From Alphaproteobacteria bacterium (GTDB taxonomy: Bacteria > Pseudomonadota > Alphaproteobacteria > Caulobacterales > Caulobacteraceae): a stretch of DNA of 46,722 nt. The DNA lies in contig JAHJNW010000036.1 in assembly GCA_018820665.1 (NCBI GenBank), positions 1 to 46,722 on the forward strand. The letters are read 5' to 3'. The stretch's first letter is position 1, and each line of letters begins with the position of its first letter. Shown here in pieces: positions 17,762-25,991 of the stretch. The position numbers and the translations under genes are program-made. The notes beneath the pieces are model-generated. The model was not told the origin of the DNA. It worked only from the letters and a program-made list of their open reading frames with translations, and ran no database searches.

Positions 17762-17811
17762 CGCCGTTCGGCGTTCTTCGACGGAGGCCGTCGCCCGGTC
17801 GCCATCCGGGC
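17762..17811. terminator. Tandem hairpins after the permease gene
   Basis: CGCCG-TT-CGGCG (17762-17773) followed by TTCTTC, then GCCCGG-N7-CCGGGC (17793-17811), start within a few bases of the permease stop. Together they could end the GH36-permease transcript before the agaZ promoter. Neither has a long T-run, so confidence is modest. Confidence 0.35.
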
Positions 17812-17842
17812 CGCCCGGGGGGTCGCCGACCGATGTATTTTT

Positions 17843-17891
17843 TGAACCGAGGTTTCGGTTTCCTTGTTTTGATTGCGGTTGACCGTATATT
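17843..17891 (+). promoter_or_regulatory. Candidate promoter and AgaR operator of the agaZ-agaS-kinase operon
   Basis: A T-rich island in GC-rich surroundings reads GAGGTTTCGGTTTCCTTG then TTTTGATT, a series of TTTC/TTTG direct repeats close to the kind of site described for AgaR. It overlaps a plausible sigma-70 promoter: TTGTTT at 17864-17869, 16 bp, TATATT at 17886-17891. A further TTGACCG repeat (two copies) covers the -10 area. The agaZ ATG lies 36 bp downstream with an AAGGAA ribosome site. Confidence 0.45.
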
Positions 17892-17927
17892 GACCGAGGG
17901 AGCAGTCCGTCACCGAAGGAAATTCTC

Positions 17928-19226
17928 ATGAAGGCGATGCTCGACCTGGTCGCCCGGCACAAGTCCGGTCAGGCCTGCGGCGTCTATTCGGTCTGCTCGG
18001 CCCATCCGCTGGTGATCGAGGCGGCCTTCGTCCATGCCCTGGACGCCGGCGTCGACGTGGTCCTGATCGAGGCGACCTGCAACCAGGTCAATCAGGACGG
18101 CGGCTACACCGGCATGACGCCGGAGATGTTCCGCGACTTCGTCCACGCCATCGCCCGCAAGGTCGGCCTGTCGGACGAACGCGTCCTGCTGGGCGGCGAC
18201 CATCTGGGCCCCAATCCGTGGACCGGCCTCGCCGCCGAAGACGCCATGGCGAAGGCTGAGGTGCTGATCGAACAGTATGTGGCGGCCGGATTCCGCAAGA
18301 TCCACGCCGACTGTTCCATGTCGTGCGCCGACGATCCGGTCCCGCTGCCGGAGGATGCGATCGCCCGCCGCGCCGCGCGCCTGATCAAGGTCGCCGAGGC
18401 GACGCAACAGAGGGCCGGCGGCGAGCCGTGCGTCTACGTCATCGGCACCGAGGTGCCCGTGCCCGGCGGCGCGGCCGAGGACCTGCCCGAGCTTGAAGTG
18501 ACGACGCCCGACGCGGCGATCGCGACCATCGAGGCCCACCGCGCCATCTTCGCGGAGGAGGGGTTGTCCGAAGCCTGGCCGCGCGTCATCGCCGTCGTCG
18601 TCCAGCCCGGCGTCGAGTTCGACCACCACAAGGTCATCGACTATGATCGCGCCAGGGCGGTTCAACTGAGCGCCGCGCTCGACGACCAGCCGCACATCGT
18701 CTTCGAGGCCCATTCGACCGACTACCAGACCCCCGGGGCGCTGAAGGCGCTGGTCGAGGACCATTTCGCCATCCTCAAGGTCGGGCCGGGCGTCACCTTC
18801 GCCCTGCGCGAGGCCCTGTGGGCGCTGGACGCCATCGAACGCGAATGGGTCGGCGAGGACCGCGCCTCCGGCTTCCGCCGCATCGCCATCGAACGGATGA
18901 AGGCCGATCCGCGCAACTGGGCCAAATATTACCACGCGGCCGGCGCGGAGCTGGAGTTCGACCTCCAGTACAGCTTCTCGGACCGGATCCGCTACTATTG
19001 GCCGGACCCGCAGATCGCCGCCGCCCAGGAGAGGATGTTCGCCAACCTCGCCGACAATCCGCCGCCCCTGCCGCTGGTCAGCCAGTATCTGCCGGGAGCC
19101 AACGCCGCCCTGCGCGACCGCGCCCTGAGCCCCGATCCGGCCGCTCTGGCGATCGCCCATGTCGGCGCGACGCTGGAAGCCTATCGCGCGGCCTGCACCC
19201 CTGAGCCGGAGTATGTCGATGTCTGA
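17928..19226 (+). CDS. agaZ: GatZ/KbaZ/AgaZ-family protein of tagatose-phosphate metabolism
   Basis: A 432-aa protein matching the D-tagatose-1,6-bisphosphate aldolase subunit GatZ/KbaZ family along its length (SGQACGVYSVCSAHPLVIEA, LIEATCNQVNQDGGYTGMTP, LLGGDHLGPNPW, IHADCSMSC, YVIGTEVPVPGG, FEAHSTDYQTP, LKVGPGVTFALREAL). In enterics GatZ/KbaZ supports the catalytic aldolase GatY/KbaY; in some aga clusters AgaZ stands without such a partner and has been proposed to have its own role at the tagatose-6-phosphate step. No KbaY/GatY gene is seen in the window. It opens an operon with agaS (8-bp overlap) and the BadF-type kinase. The reaction is thus uncertain, but membership in galactosamine catabolism is well supported. 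Confidence 0.88.
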   Translation: MKAMLDLVARHKSGQACGVYSVCSAHPLVIEAAFVHALDAGVDVVLIEATCNQVNQDGGYTGMTPEMFRDFVHAIARKVGLSDERVLLGGDHLGPNPWTGLAAEDAMAKAEVLIEQYVAAGFRKIHADCSMSCADDPVPLPEDAIARRAARLIKVAEATQQRAGGEPCVYVIGTEVPVPGGAAEDLPELEVTTPDAAIATIEAHRAIFAEEGLSEAWPRVIAVVVQPGVEFDHHKVIDYDRARAVQLSAALDDQPHIVFEAHSTDYQTPGALKALVEDHFAILKVGPGVTFALREALWALDAIEREWVGEDRASGFRRIAIERMKADPRNWAKYYHAAGAELEFDLQYSFSDRIRYYWPDPQIAAAQERMFANLADNPPPLPLVSQYLPGANAALRDRALSPDPAALAIAHVGATLEAYRAACTPEPEYVDV

Positions 19227-20382
19227 CATCACCCACCTTGGCCTCGACGAGTCCGAACTGGAGCGCCTCGGCGCCCTGTGGACGGCGCGGGAGATCGCCC
19301 AGCAGCCGGCCATGCTGCGCGAGACGCAGAAGCTGCTCATGGCCCGACGCGCCGAGATCGAGGCCTTTCTCGCCCCGCTTCTGGCCGCGCGCGACCTGCG
19401 CATCATCCTGACGGGAGCGGGCACCTCCGCCTTCGCCGGCGAGTGCTTGGCGCCGGTCCTGTCGACGCGTCTGGGCCGCCGTGTCGAGGCCGTCCCGACC
19501 ACGGATATCGTCTCGGCTCCGCACCTGTATCTCGAGGCGGACACCCCGACCCTGCTGGTCTCCTTCGGGCGGTCCGGCAACAGCCCCGAAAGCGTGGCGG
19601 CCATCGAGCTGGCCGACCGACTGGTCAAGACGCTGAGCCATCTCGTCATCACCTGCAACGCCGACGGCGCGCTGGCGGCGTACGGACAGGGCGCGCGCGG
19701 CCTGACCGTACAGCTGCCAGAACCGACGCATGACCGCAGCTTCGCCATGACGTCCAGTTTCACCAGCATGACCTACGCCGCCCTGGCGGTGCTCAGCGGC
19801 ATCGCGGTCATGGACGAGCGCGTCGACGCCATCGCGCGGGCGACCCAGACCGTCATCACCGACTATACGTCCGTCATGCAGGCGGTCGCGGCGGAGGACT
19901 ATGAGCGCGTGGTCTATCTCGGCAGCCACATCTTCAAGGGGCTGGCGCGCGAGTCGGGGCTCAAGCTTCTCGAACTGACCAACGGCGCCCTGGTGACCAT
20001 GTTCGACTCACCGCTCGGCTTCCGCCATGGGCCGAAAACCATCGTCAACGCCCGGACGCTGATCGTCGTCTTCTTCTCCAACAACGCCTATACGCGCAGC
20101 TATGACGTCGATCTTCTCGACGAGCTGCGACGCGACAACGCCGCGGCCCGGGTCATCGCCATAACGGCCCAGGACGGCGTCGGCCTGCCCAAGGGGGACG
20201 AGATCAGCATTCCCGGACTTGAGACAGCGGACGACGCCGACCTGCTGGTGCCCTTCATCGTCGCGCCGCAAATTCTGGCCTTCTTCGAGTCGCTGCGCCT
20301 TGGGCTGACGCCGGACAAGCCCAACACCTCGGGCACGGTCAACCGGGTCGTGCAGGGCGTGCGCATCCACGAGCTGGGTTGA
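19219..20382 (+). CDS. agaS: AgaS-like galactosamine-6-phosphate deaminase/isomerase (SIS domains)
   Basis: A 387-aa protein with two SIS (sugar isomerase) domains: LTGAGTSAFAGE and VSFGRSGNSPESVAA in the first, and YLGSHIFKGLARESGLKLLE with FDSPLGFRHGPKTIV in the second. This is the AgaS architecture; AgaS converts galactosamine-6-phosphate to tagatose-6-phosphate with release of ammonia. The start at 19219 lies seven bases after GGAG and overlaps the end of agaZ by eight bases; an ATG at 19213 is too close to the ribosome site. The kinase start overlaps its stop by one base (TGATG). A GlmS-like or GlcN-6-P deaminase role is less likely given AgaZ next to it. Confidence 0.87.
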   Translation: MSDITHLGLDESELERLGALWTAREIAQQPAMLRETQKLLMARRAEIEAFLAPLLAARDLRIILTGAGTSAFAGECLAPVLSTRLGRRVEAVPTTDIVSAPHLYLEADTPTLLVSFGRSGNSPESVAAIELADRLVKTLSHLVITCNADGALAAYGQGARGLTVQLPEPTHDRSFAMTSSFTSMTYAALAVLSGIAVMDERVDAIARATQTVITDYTSVMQAVAAEDYERVVYLGSHIFKGLARESGLKLLELTNGALVTMFDSPLGFRHGPKTIVNARTLIVVFFSNNAYTRSYDVDLLDELRRDNAAARVIAITAQDGVGLPKGDEISIPGLETADDADLLVPFIVAPQILAFFESLRLGLTPDKPNTSGTVNRVVQGVRIHELG

Positions 20383-21365
20383 TGACGGGGGACGGGAAGA
20401 CGGGCCGGTCCGACGGGTGCTTTCTGGGCGTCGACGGCGGCGGCACCAAGACCGCCTTTATCCTGACCGACCGCGGCGGGCGCGAGCTGGCCCGGTACGA
20501 AGGCGGGTCCAGCTACTACATCCAGATCGGCGTCGAGGCTTTGCACACCCTGCTGCAGGAAGGCGTCGAGGCGGTGCTGGGTCAGGCGGGGGCCTCGCCC
20601 GACGACATCATCTTCGCCTTCTTCGGCCTGCCCGCCCATGGGGAGGATTCGCAGATCCAGCCGTTTCTGGATGTGATCCCCGAGGCCCTGCTGGGCCATC
20701 GACGCTATGCCTGCGGCAATGACATGATCTGCGGCTGGGCCGGATCGCTGGCCGGCGAGGACGGCATCAACATCGTCGCCGGCACCGGCTCGATCGGCTA
20801 TGGCGAGCGACAGGGTCTGTCGGCGCGCGGCGGCGGGTGGGGCGAGGTCTTCTCCGACGAAGGCTCGGCCTATTGGATCGCCGTTCAGGGGCTCAACCTG
20901 TTCTCGCGCATGGCCGACGGTCGTCAGCCGCGCGGACCGTTGTACGACCTGCTGATGCGCGAGCTCGAGCTCAAGACCGAGCTCGACCTGTGCGCCTATG
21001 TCTATTCCCGCACGACGGCCCAGCGGGATCGCATCGCCGCCCTGTCGCGTCTGGTCGCCGTGGCGGCGACGCAGGGCGACGAGGCGGCGCGGCGCATCTT
21101 CGCCGAGGCCGGCGAGGAGCTGGCGGCGGTCGTCGACGCCATCCGGCGGCGGCTGCAATACCCGCCCGGCGAGCCGGTCAAGCTGTCGTATTCCGGCGGG
21201 GTGTTCGCCAGCGGCGACCTGATCCTGGAACCCTTCCGGCGACAGCTCTCAGCCTGGTCGCCCGACTATCGCCTCGTGACGCCGCGCCATAGCCCGGCGA
21301 TCGGCGCGGTCATCCATGCGGCTCGCCTCACCGGGCACAGCCTCAAGCTGACGGTCGACGCCTGA
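20382..21365 (+). CDS. BadF/BadG-type ATPase: amino-sugar kinase (N-acetylgalactosamine/galactosamine kinase candidate)
   Basis: A 327-aa actin-fold ATPase with the phosphate-1 loop FLGVDGGGTKTAFIL (about 14-28) and the adenosine/phosphate-2 region NIVAGTGSIGYGE. GGGWGEVFSDEGSAYWIA and LSYSGGVFASGDLIL are typical of N-acetylglucosamine/glucosamine kinases of this family. In a locus lacking PTS genes, a kinase must phosphorylate the imported sugar; followed by AgaS, the parsimonious substrate is galactosamine or N-acetylgalactosamine. The ATG at 20382 overlaps the agaS stop (TGATG); a TTG one codon earlier is less likely. It ends the agaZ-agaS-kinase operon, 219 bp before the receptor gene. 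Confidence 0.85.
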   Translation: MTGDGKTGRSDGCFLGVDGGGTKTAFILTDRGGRELARYEGGSSYYIQIGVEALHTLLQEGVEAVLGQAGASPDDIIFAFFGLPAHGEDSQIQPFLDVIPEALLGHRRYACGNDMICGWAGSLAGEDGINIVAGTGSIGYGERQGLSARGGGWGEVFSDEGSAYWIAVQGLNLFSRMADGRQPRGPLYDLLMRELELKTELDLCAYVYSRTTAQRDRIAALSRLVAVAATQGDEAARRIFAEAGEELAAVVDAIRRRLQYPPGEPVKLSYSGGVFASGDLILEPFRRQLSAWSPDYRLVTPRHSPAIGAVIHAARLTGHSLKLTVDA

Positions 21366-21450
21366 CGGCCCGTCTTGCCAAAGCGCACCTGCGGCTGGGG
21401 GCGGCCGCGGACCTTTTCGACATTTTCGCAACGAACATCACCCTCGGACG

Positions 21451-21500
21451 AACTTTCGTTAAGTAGCTATTTGACAGTTTCACGAAACAGTAGTTACTTT
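21451..21500 (+). promoter_or_regulatory. Candidate promoter and AgaR operator of the receptor gene
   Basis: AACTTTCGTTAAG and AGTTTCACGAAAC flank a perfect -35 hexamer TTGACA at 21471-21476; a weak -10 (TTACTT, 21494-21499) is 17 bp on. The repeated TTTCG units match those upstream of the regulator, GH36 and agaZ, and would let a bound repressor cover the promoter. An additional TTTTCGCAACGAAC lies just before (21423-21436). The receptor ATG is 85 bp downstream. Confidence 0.45.
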
Positions 21501-21584
21501 TTATATCACATTCCGGCGTCGAACCGAAATGTCGGCTGCGGCCGGGTTACTATCGTCGATCATGCGAGAAACAGGGGGTTCGCT

Positions 21585-24410
21585 ATGTCACGTCGTTCAA
21601 CTTACCGCAGCGCCATTATGGCCGGCGCCGGCATTGCCGCACTACTGTCCGCGGGCGTGGCCCAGGCGCAGACCGTCCCGCCCGTCGCCGATCCCGAGAC
21701 GACCGCCGAGGAGGCCCAGGCCCTCGACGAGATCATCGTCATGGGCGTGCGCGGCAGCGTCGCCCGCGCCGTCCGGCTGAAGCGGGACGCCGCCACGGTC
21801 CAGGATTCGATCAGCGCCCTCGAACTGGGCATGTTCCCCGACGACAACGTCGCCGACTCGCTCAGCCACATCACCGGGGTTTCGATTTCCCGGACCGCGG
21901 GCGGCGAGGGCCAGTCGGTCAGCGTCCGGGGCCTCGGTCCCGAATATACGCTGTCGACCTTCAACGGCCGCATCCTCGCCACCGACGGCGCGGGACGCGA
22001 CTTCGCCTATGACGTTCTGCCGTCCGACGTCATCAGCGGCGCCGATGTGATCAAGGGCGCCGAGGCGGCCAATACCGAAGGCGCCATCGGCGGCCTGATC
22101 AACCTGCGCTCGGCCAGCCCGTTCGACTCCCCCGGCCAGCAGGGCATCATCCGCGTCGAGGGCGACCGCAACGGGATGTCCGAACTGGACGGCCGCAAGC
22201 TGTCGGCTGTGTACAGCAACACCTTCCTCGACGGCACGCTCGGTCTTCTGGTCGGCGTGGTGGTCGAGGAGCGCGACGACCGCACCGACGTCGCTGGCAA
22301 TGACGGCGGCTGGTCGCGCAACGCCGACCCGACCGACGAGAGCTGGCTCTGGGGCAACACCTGGGGCGGCGCGATCGATCCGAACGACAACGGCGTGCTG
22401 GATCCGGAGGAGTACGGCCTGATCGGTCCTGGCCAGTTCCGTGTCGGCTCGATCCTGGAGGAGAAGAAGCGCAACGCCTATACGGCCAAGCTGGAATGGC
22501 GGCCGTCCGACAATTTCCGCGTTGTCGTCGACGGGCTGTCGACCAAGCTCGACTCCCCGCAGGTCGGTTACCAGCAGTCGTTCTACACCCTGTATGCGCC
22601 GGGCCGCTGGTCCAACATGCAGATCAACGACGGCATCGTCACCAGCTTCGACATGACGAATCCCGATCCGGAGCTGCGCCTCAATCCGGAGCTGCTGAAC
22701 CAGACCTCCTATCGCGTCGTCGAGACCCAGCTTTATGGCGTCAACGCCGAATGGAATGTGTCGGACACCCTGACCCTGACCGGCGATATCTACCGCTCGA
22801 CCTCCAGCCGCAGCTCCGGCGGGCAGGACAGCTATGTCGTGCTGCGCATGAACCAGCCCAACACGGCGAGCGTCGAGCTGAGCGGCGCTCGCGTGCCGAA
22901 CGTCACGGTGAATTTCGCCGACGGCCGCGATCTGTCCAGTGGTCTGGCCAATGGCCAGTTCGGCGACGCCGACTTCAACACCCACTATTTCTCGCTCGCG
23001 GGCGACAATATCGACGACGAGATCACGGGCGCCTCGTTCACCGGGCAGTGGGCCGTCGAACGCGGCTGGCTGGCCAATGTCGAGTTCGGCGTGACCTACA
23101 CCGACCGCACCAAGTCGCGCGACCTGGTCAACAACTCGCTGACCGGCGGGGCTGACTACTATTCCGGCGACTATGCGATCAACGTCGGCGACCTCGGCGG
23201 CGGCGTGATCTCGAACAGCTTCAACCTGCCGAACTTCATGAGCGAGGTGGACGCCCAGTTCCCGCGCACCTTCCTCGCCTTCGACATCGCCACCTATCAG
23301 GCGGCGCTGCGGGCGTATGACGGTACGCCGCGCCCGGGCGGCGGGGTCTATGACTATTCCGCCGCGGCCCCGACCTGGAACCCGCTGCAAAGCTACCGGG
23401 TGGGCGAGGAATCCTGGGCCGGCTTCGTCCAGGCCAATCTGGAGGCCGAGCGCTGGAGCGGCAATGTCGGCGTGCGCATCGTGCAGACGACGACCAACGC
23501 CCAGGCCTGGGACGCCAAGATCCTGCAGATCATCGAGAACGGCGCCTTCAACTATACGGCCGTCTACGACGATCCGACGTCGATCACGCAGGAGAACGAA
23601 TACACCTACGTCCTGCCGTCGCTGAACCTCAACTACCGCTTCACCGAAGAGCTGCGCCTGCGACTGGGCGCGGCCAAGACCATGGCCCGGCCGTCGGTCG
23701 AGACCCTGGCGCCGACAAACACCACCGAAAGCGTGTCCTGGGGCGAGTTCACCCAGATCTACAGCGGCAACGCGGCCCTCAAGCCCTATTCCGCCGTCCA
23801 GTACGACGCGTCGCTCGAGTACTATTTCCGCCCCAACTCGATCTTCAACATCGCCGTGTTCAAGAAGGATATCGAGGACCAGATCACCACCAGCTGGGAG
23901 CCGGGCCAGGACATCGGCGTCCCGGGGTATCTGTTCAACGTCAGCCGTCCGATCAACGGCGACACGGCCGAGGTGCATGGCGTCGAGGTCGGCCTGCAGC
24001 ACTTCATGGACAATGGCTTCGGCCTGCGGGCGCAATATACGCGCAACTGGTCGAAGAGCTTCGTCGGCGATGAGGAGCGGCCGCTCGAAGGCATCGCGCC
24101 CTCGGTCTATTCGCTCGGCGCCTTCTACGAGCGCGGCCCGGTGTCGCTCAGCGTCTCGGCCGATCACACCGATGGCTTCACCACGGCGATCAATGTGCTG
24201 GGCGAGGGCTACAACGAAGAGTCCGACCCGATCACCTGGGTCACGGCCCACGCCTCGTACAAGATCAACGACAACATCGACATCTCGCTGGAAGGTCAGA
24301 ACCTGCTGGACGAGGCCAATACCTACAGCATCAACGGCAACCCGCTGCTGCCGCAGGGCTATTACCGCTACGGCGCCTCGTACAAGCTGGGCCTGAGCTA
24401 CCGCTTCTAG
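21585..24410 (+). CDS. TonB-dependent receptor of the galactosaminide locus
   Basis: A 941-aa outer-membrane receptor. A signal peptide (residues 1-29, ending GVAQAQ) is followed by a TonB-box-like DEIIVMGVRGS. The plug (DSISALELGMFPDDNVADSL, VSVRGLGPEYTLSTFNGR, GADVIKGAEAANTEGAIGGL) precedes a long barrel ending SYKLGLSYRF with terminal Phe. Its size and plug style fit the large carbohydrate receptors common in Caulobacterales. The ATG at 21585 has AGGGGG seven bases upstream; the frame is open further left, but that would lack a signal peptide start. No STN domain is present, so regulation is probably by the local DeoR/AgaR-type repressor through the TTTCG sites upstream. It would import oligosaccharides carrying galactose or galactosamine for the Tat/Sec-exported glycosidases. 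Confidence 0.9.
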   Translation: MSRRSTYRSAIMAGAGIAALLSAGVAQAQTVPPVADPETTAEEAQALDEIIVMGVRGSVARAVRLKRDAATVQDSISALELGMFPDDNVADSLSHITGVSISRTAGGEGQSVSVRGLGPEYTLSTFNGRILATDGAGRDFAYDVLPSDVISGADVIKGAEAANTEGAIGGLINLRSASPFDSPGQQGIIRVEGDRNGMSELDGRKLSAVYSNTFLDGTLGLLVGVVVEERDDRTDVAGNDGGWSRNADPTDESWLWGNTWGGAIDPNDNGVLDPEEYGLIGPGQFRVGSILEEKKRNAYTAKLEWRPSDNFRVVVDGLSTKLDSPQVGYQQSFYTLYAPGRWSNMQINDGIVTSFDMTNPDPELRLNPELLNQTSYRVVETQLYGVNAEWNVSDTLTLTGDIYRSTSSRSSGGQDSYVVLRMNQPNTASVELSGARVPNVTVNFADGRDLSSGLANGQFGDADFNTHYFSLAGDNIDDEITGASFTGQWAVERGWLANVEFGVTYTDRTKSRDLVNNSLTGGADYYSGDYAINVGDLGGGVISNSFNLPNFMSEVDAQFPRTFLAFDIATYQAALRAYDGTPRPGGGVYDYSAAAPTWNPLQSYRVGEESWAGFVQANLEAERWSGNVGVRIVQTTTNAQAWDAKILQIIENGAFNYTAVYDDPTSITQENEYTYVLPSLNLNYRFTEELRLRLGAAKTMARPSVETLAPTNTTESVSWGEFTQIYSGNAALKPYSAVQYDASLEYYFRPNSIFNIAVFKKDIEDQITTSWEPGQDIGVPGYLFNVSRPINGDTAEVHGVEVGLQHFMDNGFGLRAQYTRNWSKSFVGDEERPLEGIAPSVYSLGAFYERGPVSLSVSADHTDGFTTAINVLGEGYNEESDPITWVTAHASYKINDNIDISLEGQNLLDEANTYSINGNPLLPQGYYRYGASYKLGLSYRF

Positions 24411-24418
24411 GCGCCAAC

Positions 24419-24453
24419 GCCGCCGGGCTCGCAGTCGATGCGGGCCCGGCGGC
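24419..24453. terminator. GC-rich hairpin between convergent receptor and TetR genes
   Basis: A 10-bp perfect inverted repeat (GCCGCCGGGC, 15-nt loop, GCCCGGCGGC) sits between the two convergent stop codons. It is well placed to terminate transcription from both sides although it has no T-tract. Confidence 0.5.
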
Positions 24454-24464
24454 CGCACGCCCGA

Positions 24465-25133
24465 TCAGGTCGGGCCCAGCCTCGGCACCACCGTATCGCA
24501 CTGGCCCAGGATCGATTGCAGCACCGGCCAGAGGGTGTCGGCGATATCGACCAGCGGCCGGTCCAGCTCGCCGGCCAGCCAGGCGTCGGTGACAGGCCGG
24601 ACGAGACCCATCACGGCCGAGGCGGCGATCCGCGCCCCGACGCTGGGCGGCTCCGCGCGCCGGGCGAAGGCCGCATGGCCGTCGAGGCTCAGGGCCAGCA
24701 GGTCGTCGATCCGGCTCGTGCGGTGACGCGCGAACGCCTGCAGCATTTCAGAGTCCAGGATCACCTGGTGGTTGGCCCGGAAGGTCTCCACATTGCGATC
24801 GTAGCTGGCGCTGATGTCCCGCAGGGCCAGGCGGATGGCTTCGATCGGCGGATGCTCCGCCATTCGCGCGGTCAGAACCTGGTCGAAAAACTCAACCAGA
24901 CTGTCGTCGTCGAACAGGATGGCGTCCTTGGTCCGGAAATGCCGGAACAGGGTCCGCTGGGTCACGCCGACGCGGGCGGCGATCTGCTCCGTCGTCACAT
25001 TGTTGAAGCCGTGATCCCGGAACAGGTCCACGGCCGCGGAGCGGATGCGGAAGCGGGTGTTCATCTTGGCCTCGACCCGTCGCGACGCCGGCGGCGCGGG
25101 GGCGGTCGAGGATGACGTCAAGGTTGTGGCCAT
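24465..25133 (-). CDS. TetR-family transcriptional regulator
   Basis: A 222-aa regulator. The helix-turn-helix is clear (IRSAAVDLFRDHGFNNVTTE, QIAARVGVTQRTLFRHFRTK, DAILF), followed by a helical ligand-binding domain. An N-terminal extension (about 20 residues rich in Ser, Ala and Pro) precedes it if the ATG at 25133 is used. Starts at 25166 or 25064 are possible; none has a strong ribosome site. It lies 44 bp after the gene for a secreted protein and is the last gene of a minus-strand operon that begins with a TonB receptor and a PhoD-like enzyme, so it probably regulates this operon, perhaps through the palindrome at 30394. The ligand is unknown. Confidence 0.85.
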   Translation of the reverse strand: MATTLTSSSTAPAPPASRRVEAKMNTRFRIRSAAVDLFRDHGFNNVTTEQIAARVGVTQRTLFRHFRTKDAILFDDDSLVEFFDQVLTARMAEHPPIEAIRLALRDISASYDRNVETFRANHQVILDSEMLQAFARHRTSRIDDLLALSLDGHAAFARRAEPPSVGARIAASAVMGLVRPVTDAWLAGELDRPLVDIADTLWPVLQSILGQCDTVVPRLGPT

Positions 25134-25177
25134 GACTCTGGATACACCGCCTCGGGCGATCGCCATATGGCGCCCGG

Positions 25178-25978
25178 TCAGGGAATCTCCGGAAGGCGCA
25201 TCTCGATGACCTGCCGGGCGCCCCGGTCGATGCCCCAGATCACGCGGGCGTCGGTCGGGTCTGGAGAAATCGCCTGTCCCGCCGCCGCGACCGGCACGGT
25301 GGCGACATGGATCAGCACGCCGCCGGCCTTCGGCAATTCCAGCACATAGGCCTCGGGCCGGTCGTGGCCGGTGACGATCAGCCGCCCCTCCGCGTCCCAT
25401 GCCCCGCCGGAGCTGCTGTAGGGCGCGAACCGCGCCAGCACGGTCGACGGATACAGCCAGGCCGACACCCGACGCCAGTCGTCATCGAACTTCACCAGCA
25501 CGGTGTGGGTGTGGTCCCGCCCCACATCGCCGCCGCGGCCGTCGTAGTTGGAGAAATTGGCCCACCAGAAGCCGTCGCGACGCTCGACCCAGGTCAGGGA
25601 GCCGGTCCCGGGGCCCAGCGACACCGTGCCGGTGTGCGTCAGGCTGTCCGCGTCGAAGAATTCGACCGAACTGGTCATCGGCGTGGCGGGATAGTTGGAC
25701 GAGGCGCAGACGAGTTGGGCCTCGACCCGCGCGCAGCTGTTGAGATGCGGCACCAGCGCCGGGTCGCCGACCCATTCGTCGACCTTGCCCCCGGTCCGGC
25801 GGTCGTATTTGCCGATCCGGCTGTTGTCGATCGCATAGATGTGGTCGACGTCGACCGTCACGCCCTGGCGCGCCTCCGCCGCCGCCAGCTGCCGCACCGT
25901 CCCGGCCGGAGCCGTGGTCGGCGGCTCCGCGGCTTGCGGCGCGGCCAGCATCAGAGCGACGATGAGGGTGTTGAACAT
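25178..25978 (-). CDS. Secreted protein of unknown function, possibly a beta-propeller
   Basis: A 266-aa protein I cannot assign to a family. A short leader (MFNTLIVALMLAAPQAAEP) suggests export. The mature part has repeating beta-rich segments with small aromatic/Asp-Gly turns (VDHIYAIDNSRIGKYDRR, VSLGPGTGSLTWVERRDGFW, GGAWDAEGRLIVTGHDRPEA, VIWGIDRGARQVIEMRLPEI), which resemble blades of a YncE/SMP-30-like propeller. It lies 13 bp after the PhoD-like gene and 44 bp before tetR on the minus strand, and is thus co-transcribed with them and with the TonB receptor. A role in binding or hydrolysing the ligand handled by PhoD is possible. No catalytic motif was recognised. Confidence 0.7.
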   Translation of the reverse strand: MFNTLIVALMLAAPQAAEPPTTAPAGTVRQLAAAEARQGVTVDVDHIYAIDNSRIGKYDRRTGGKVDEWVGDPALVPHLNSCARVEAQLVCASSNYPATPMTSSVEFFDADSLTHTGTVSLGPGTGSLTWVERRDGFWWANFSNYDGRGGDVGRDHTHTVLVKFDDDWRRVSAWLYPSTVLARFAPYSSSGGAWDAEGRLIVTGHDRPEAYVLELPKAGGVLIHVATVPVAAAGQAISPDPTDARVIWGIDRGARQVIEMRLPEIP

Positions 25979-25991
25979 GGGTGACTCCGGA

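Noticed and set aside
21375-21584. Upstream 70-codon extension of the receptor of the galactosaminide locus
   Set aside because: It crosses the promoter and operator region and would bury the signal peptide; the ATG at 21585 has a good ribosome site.
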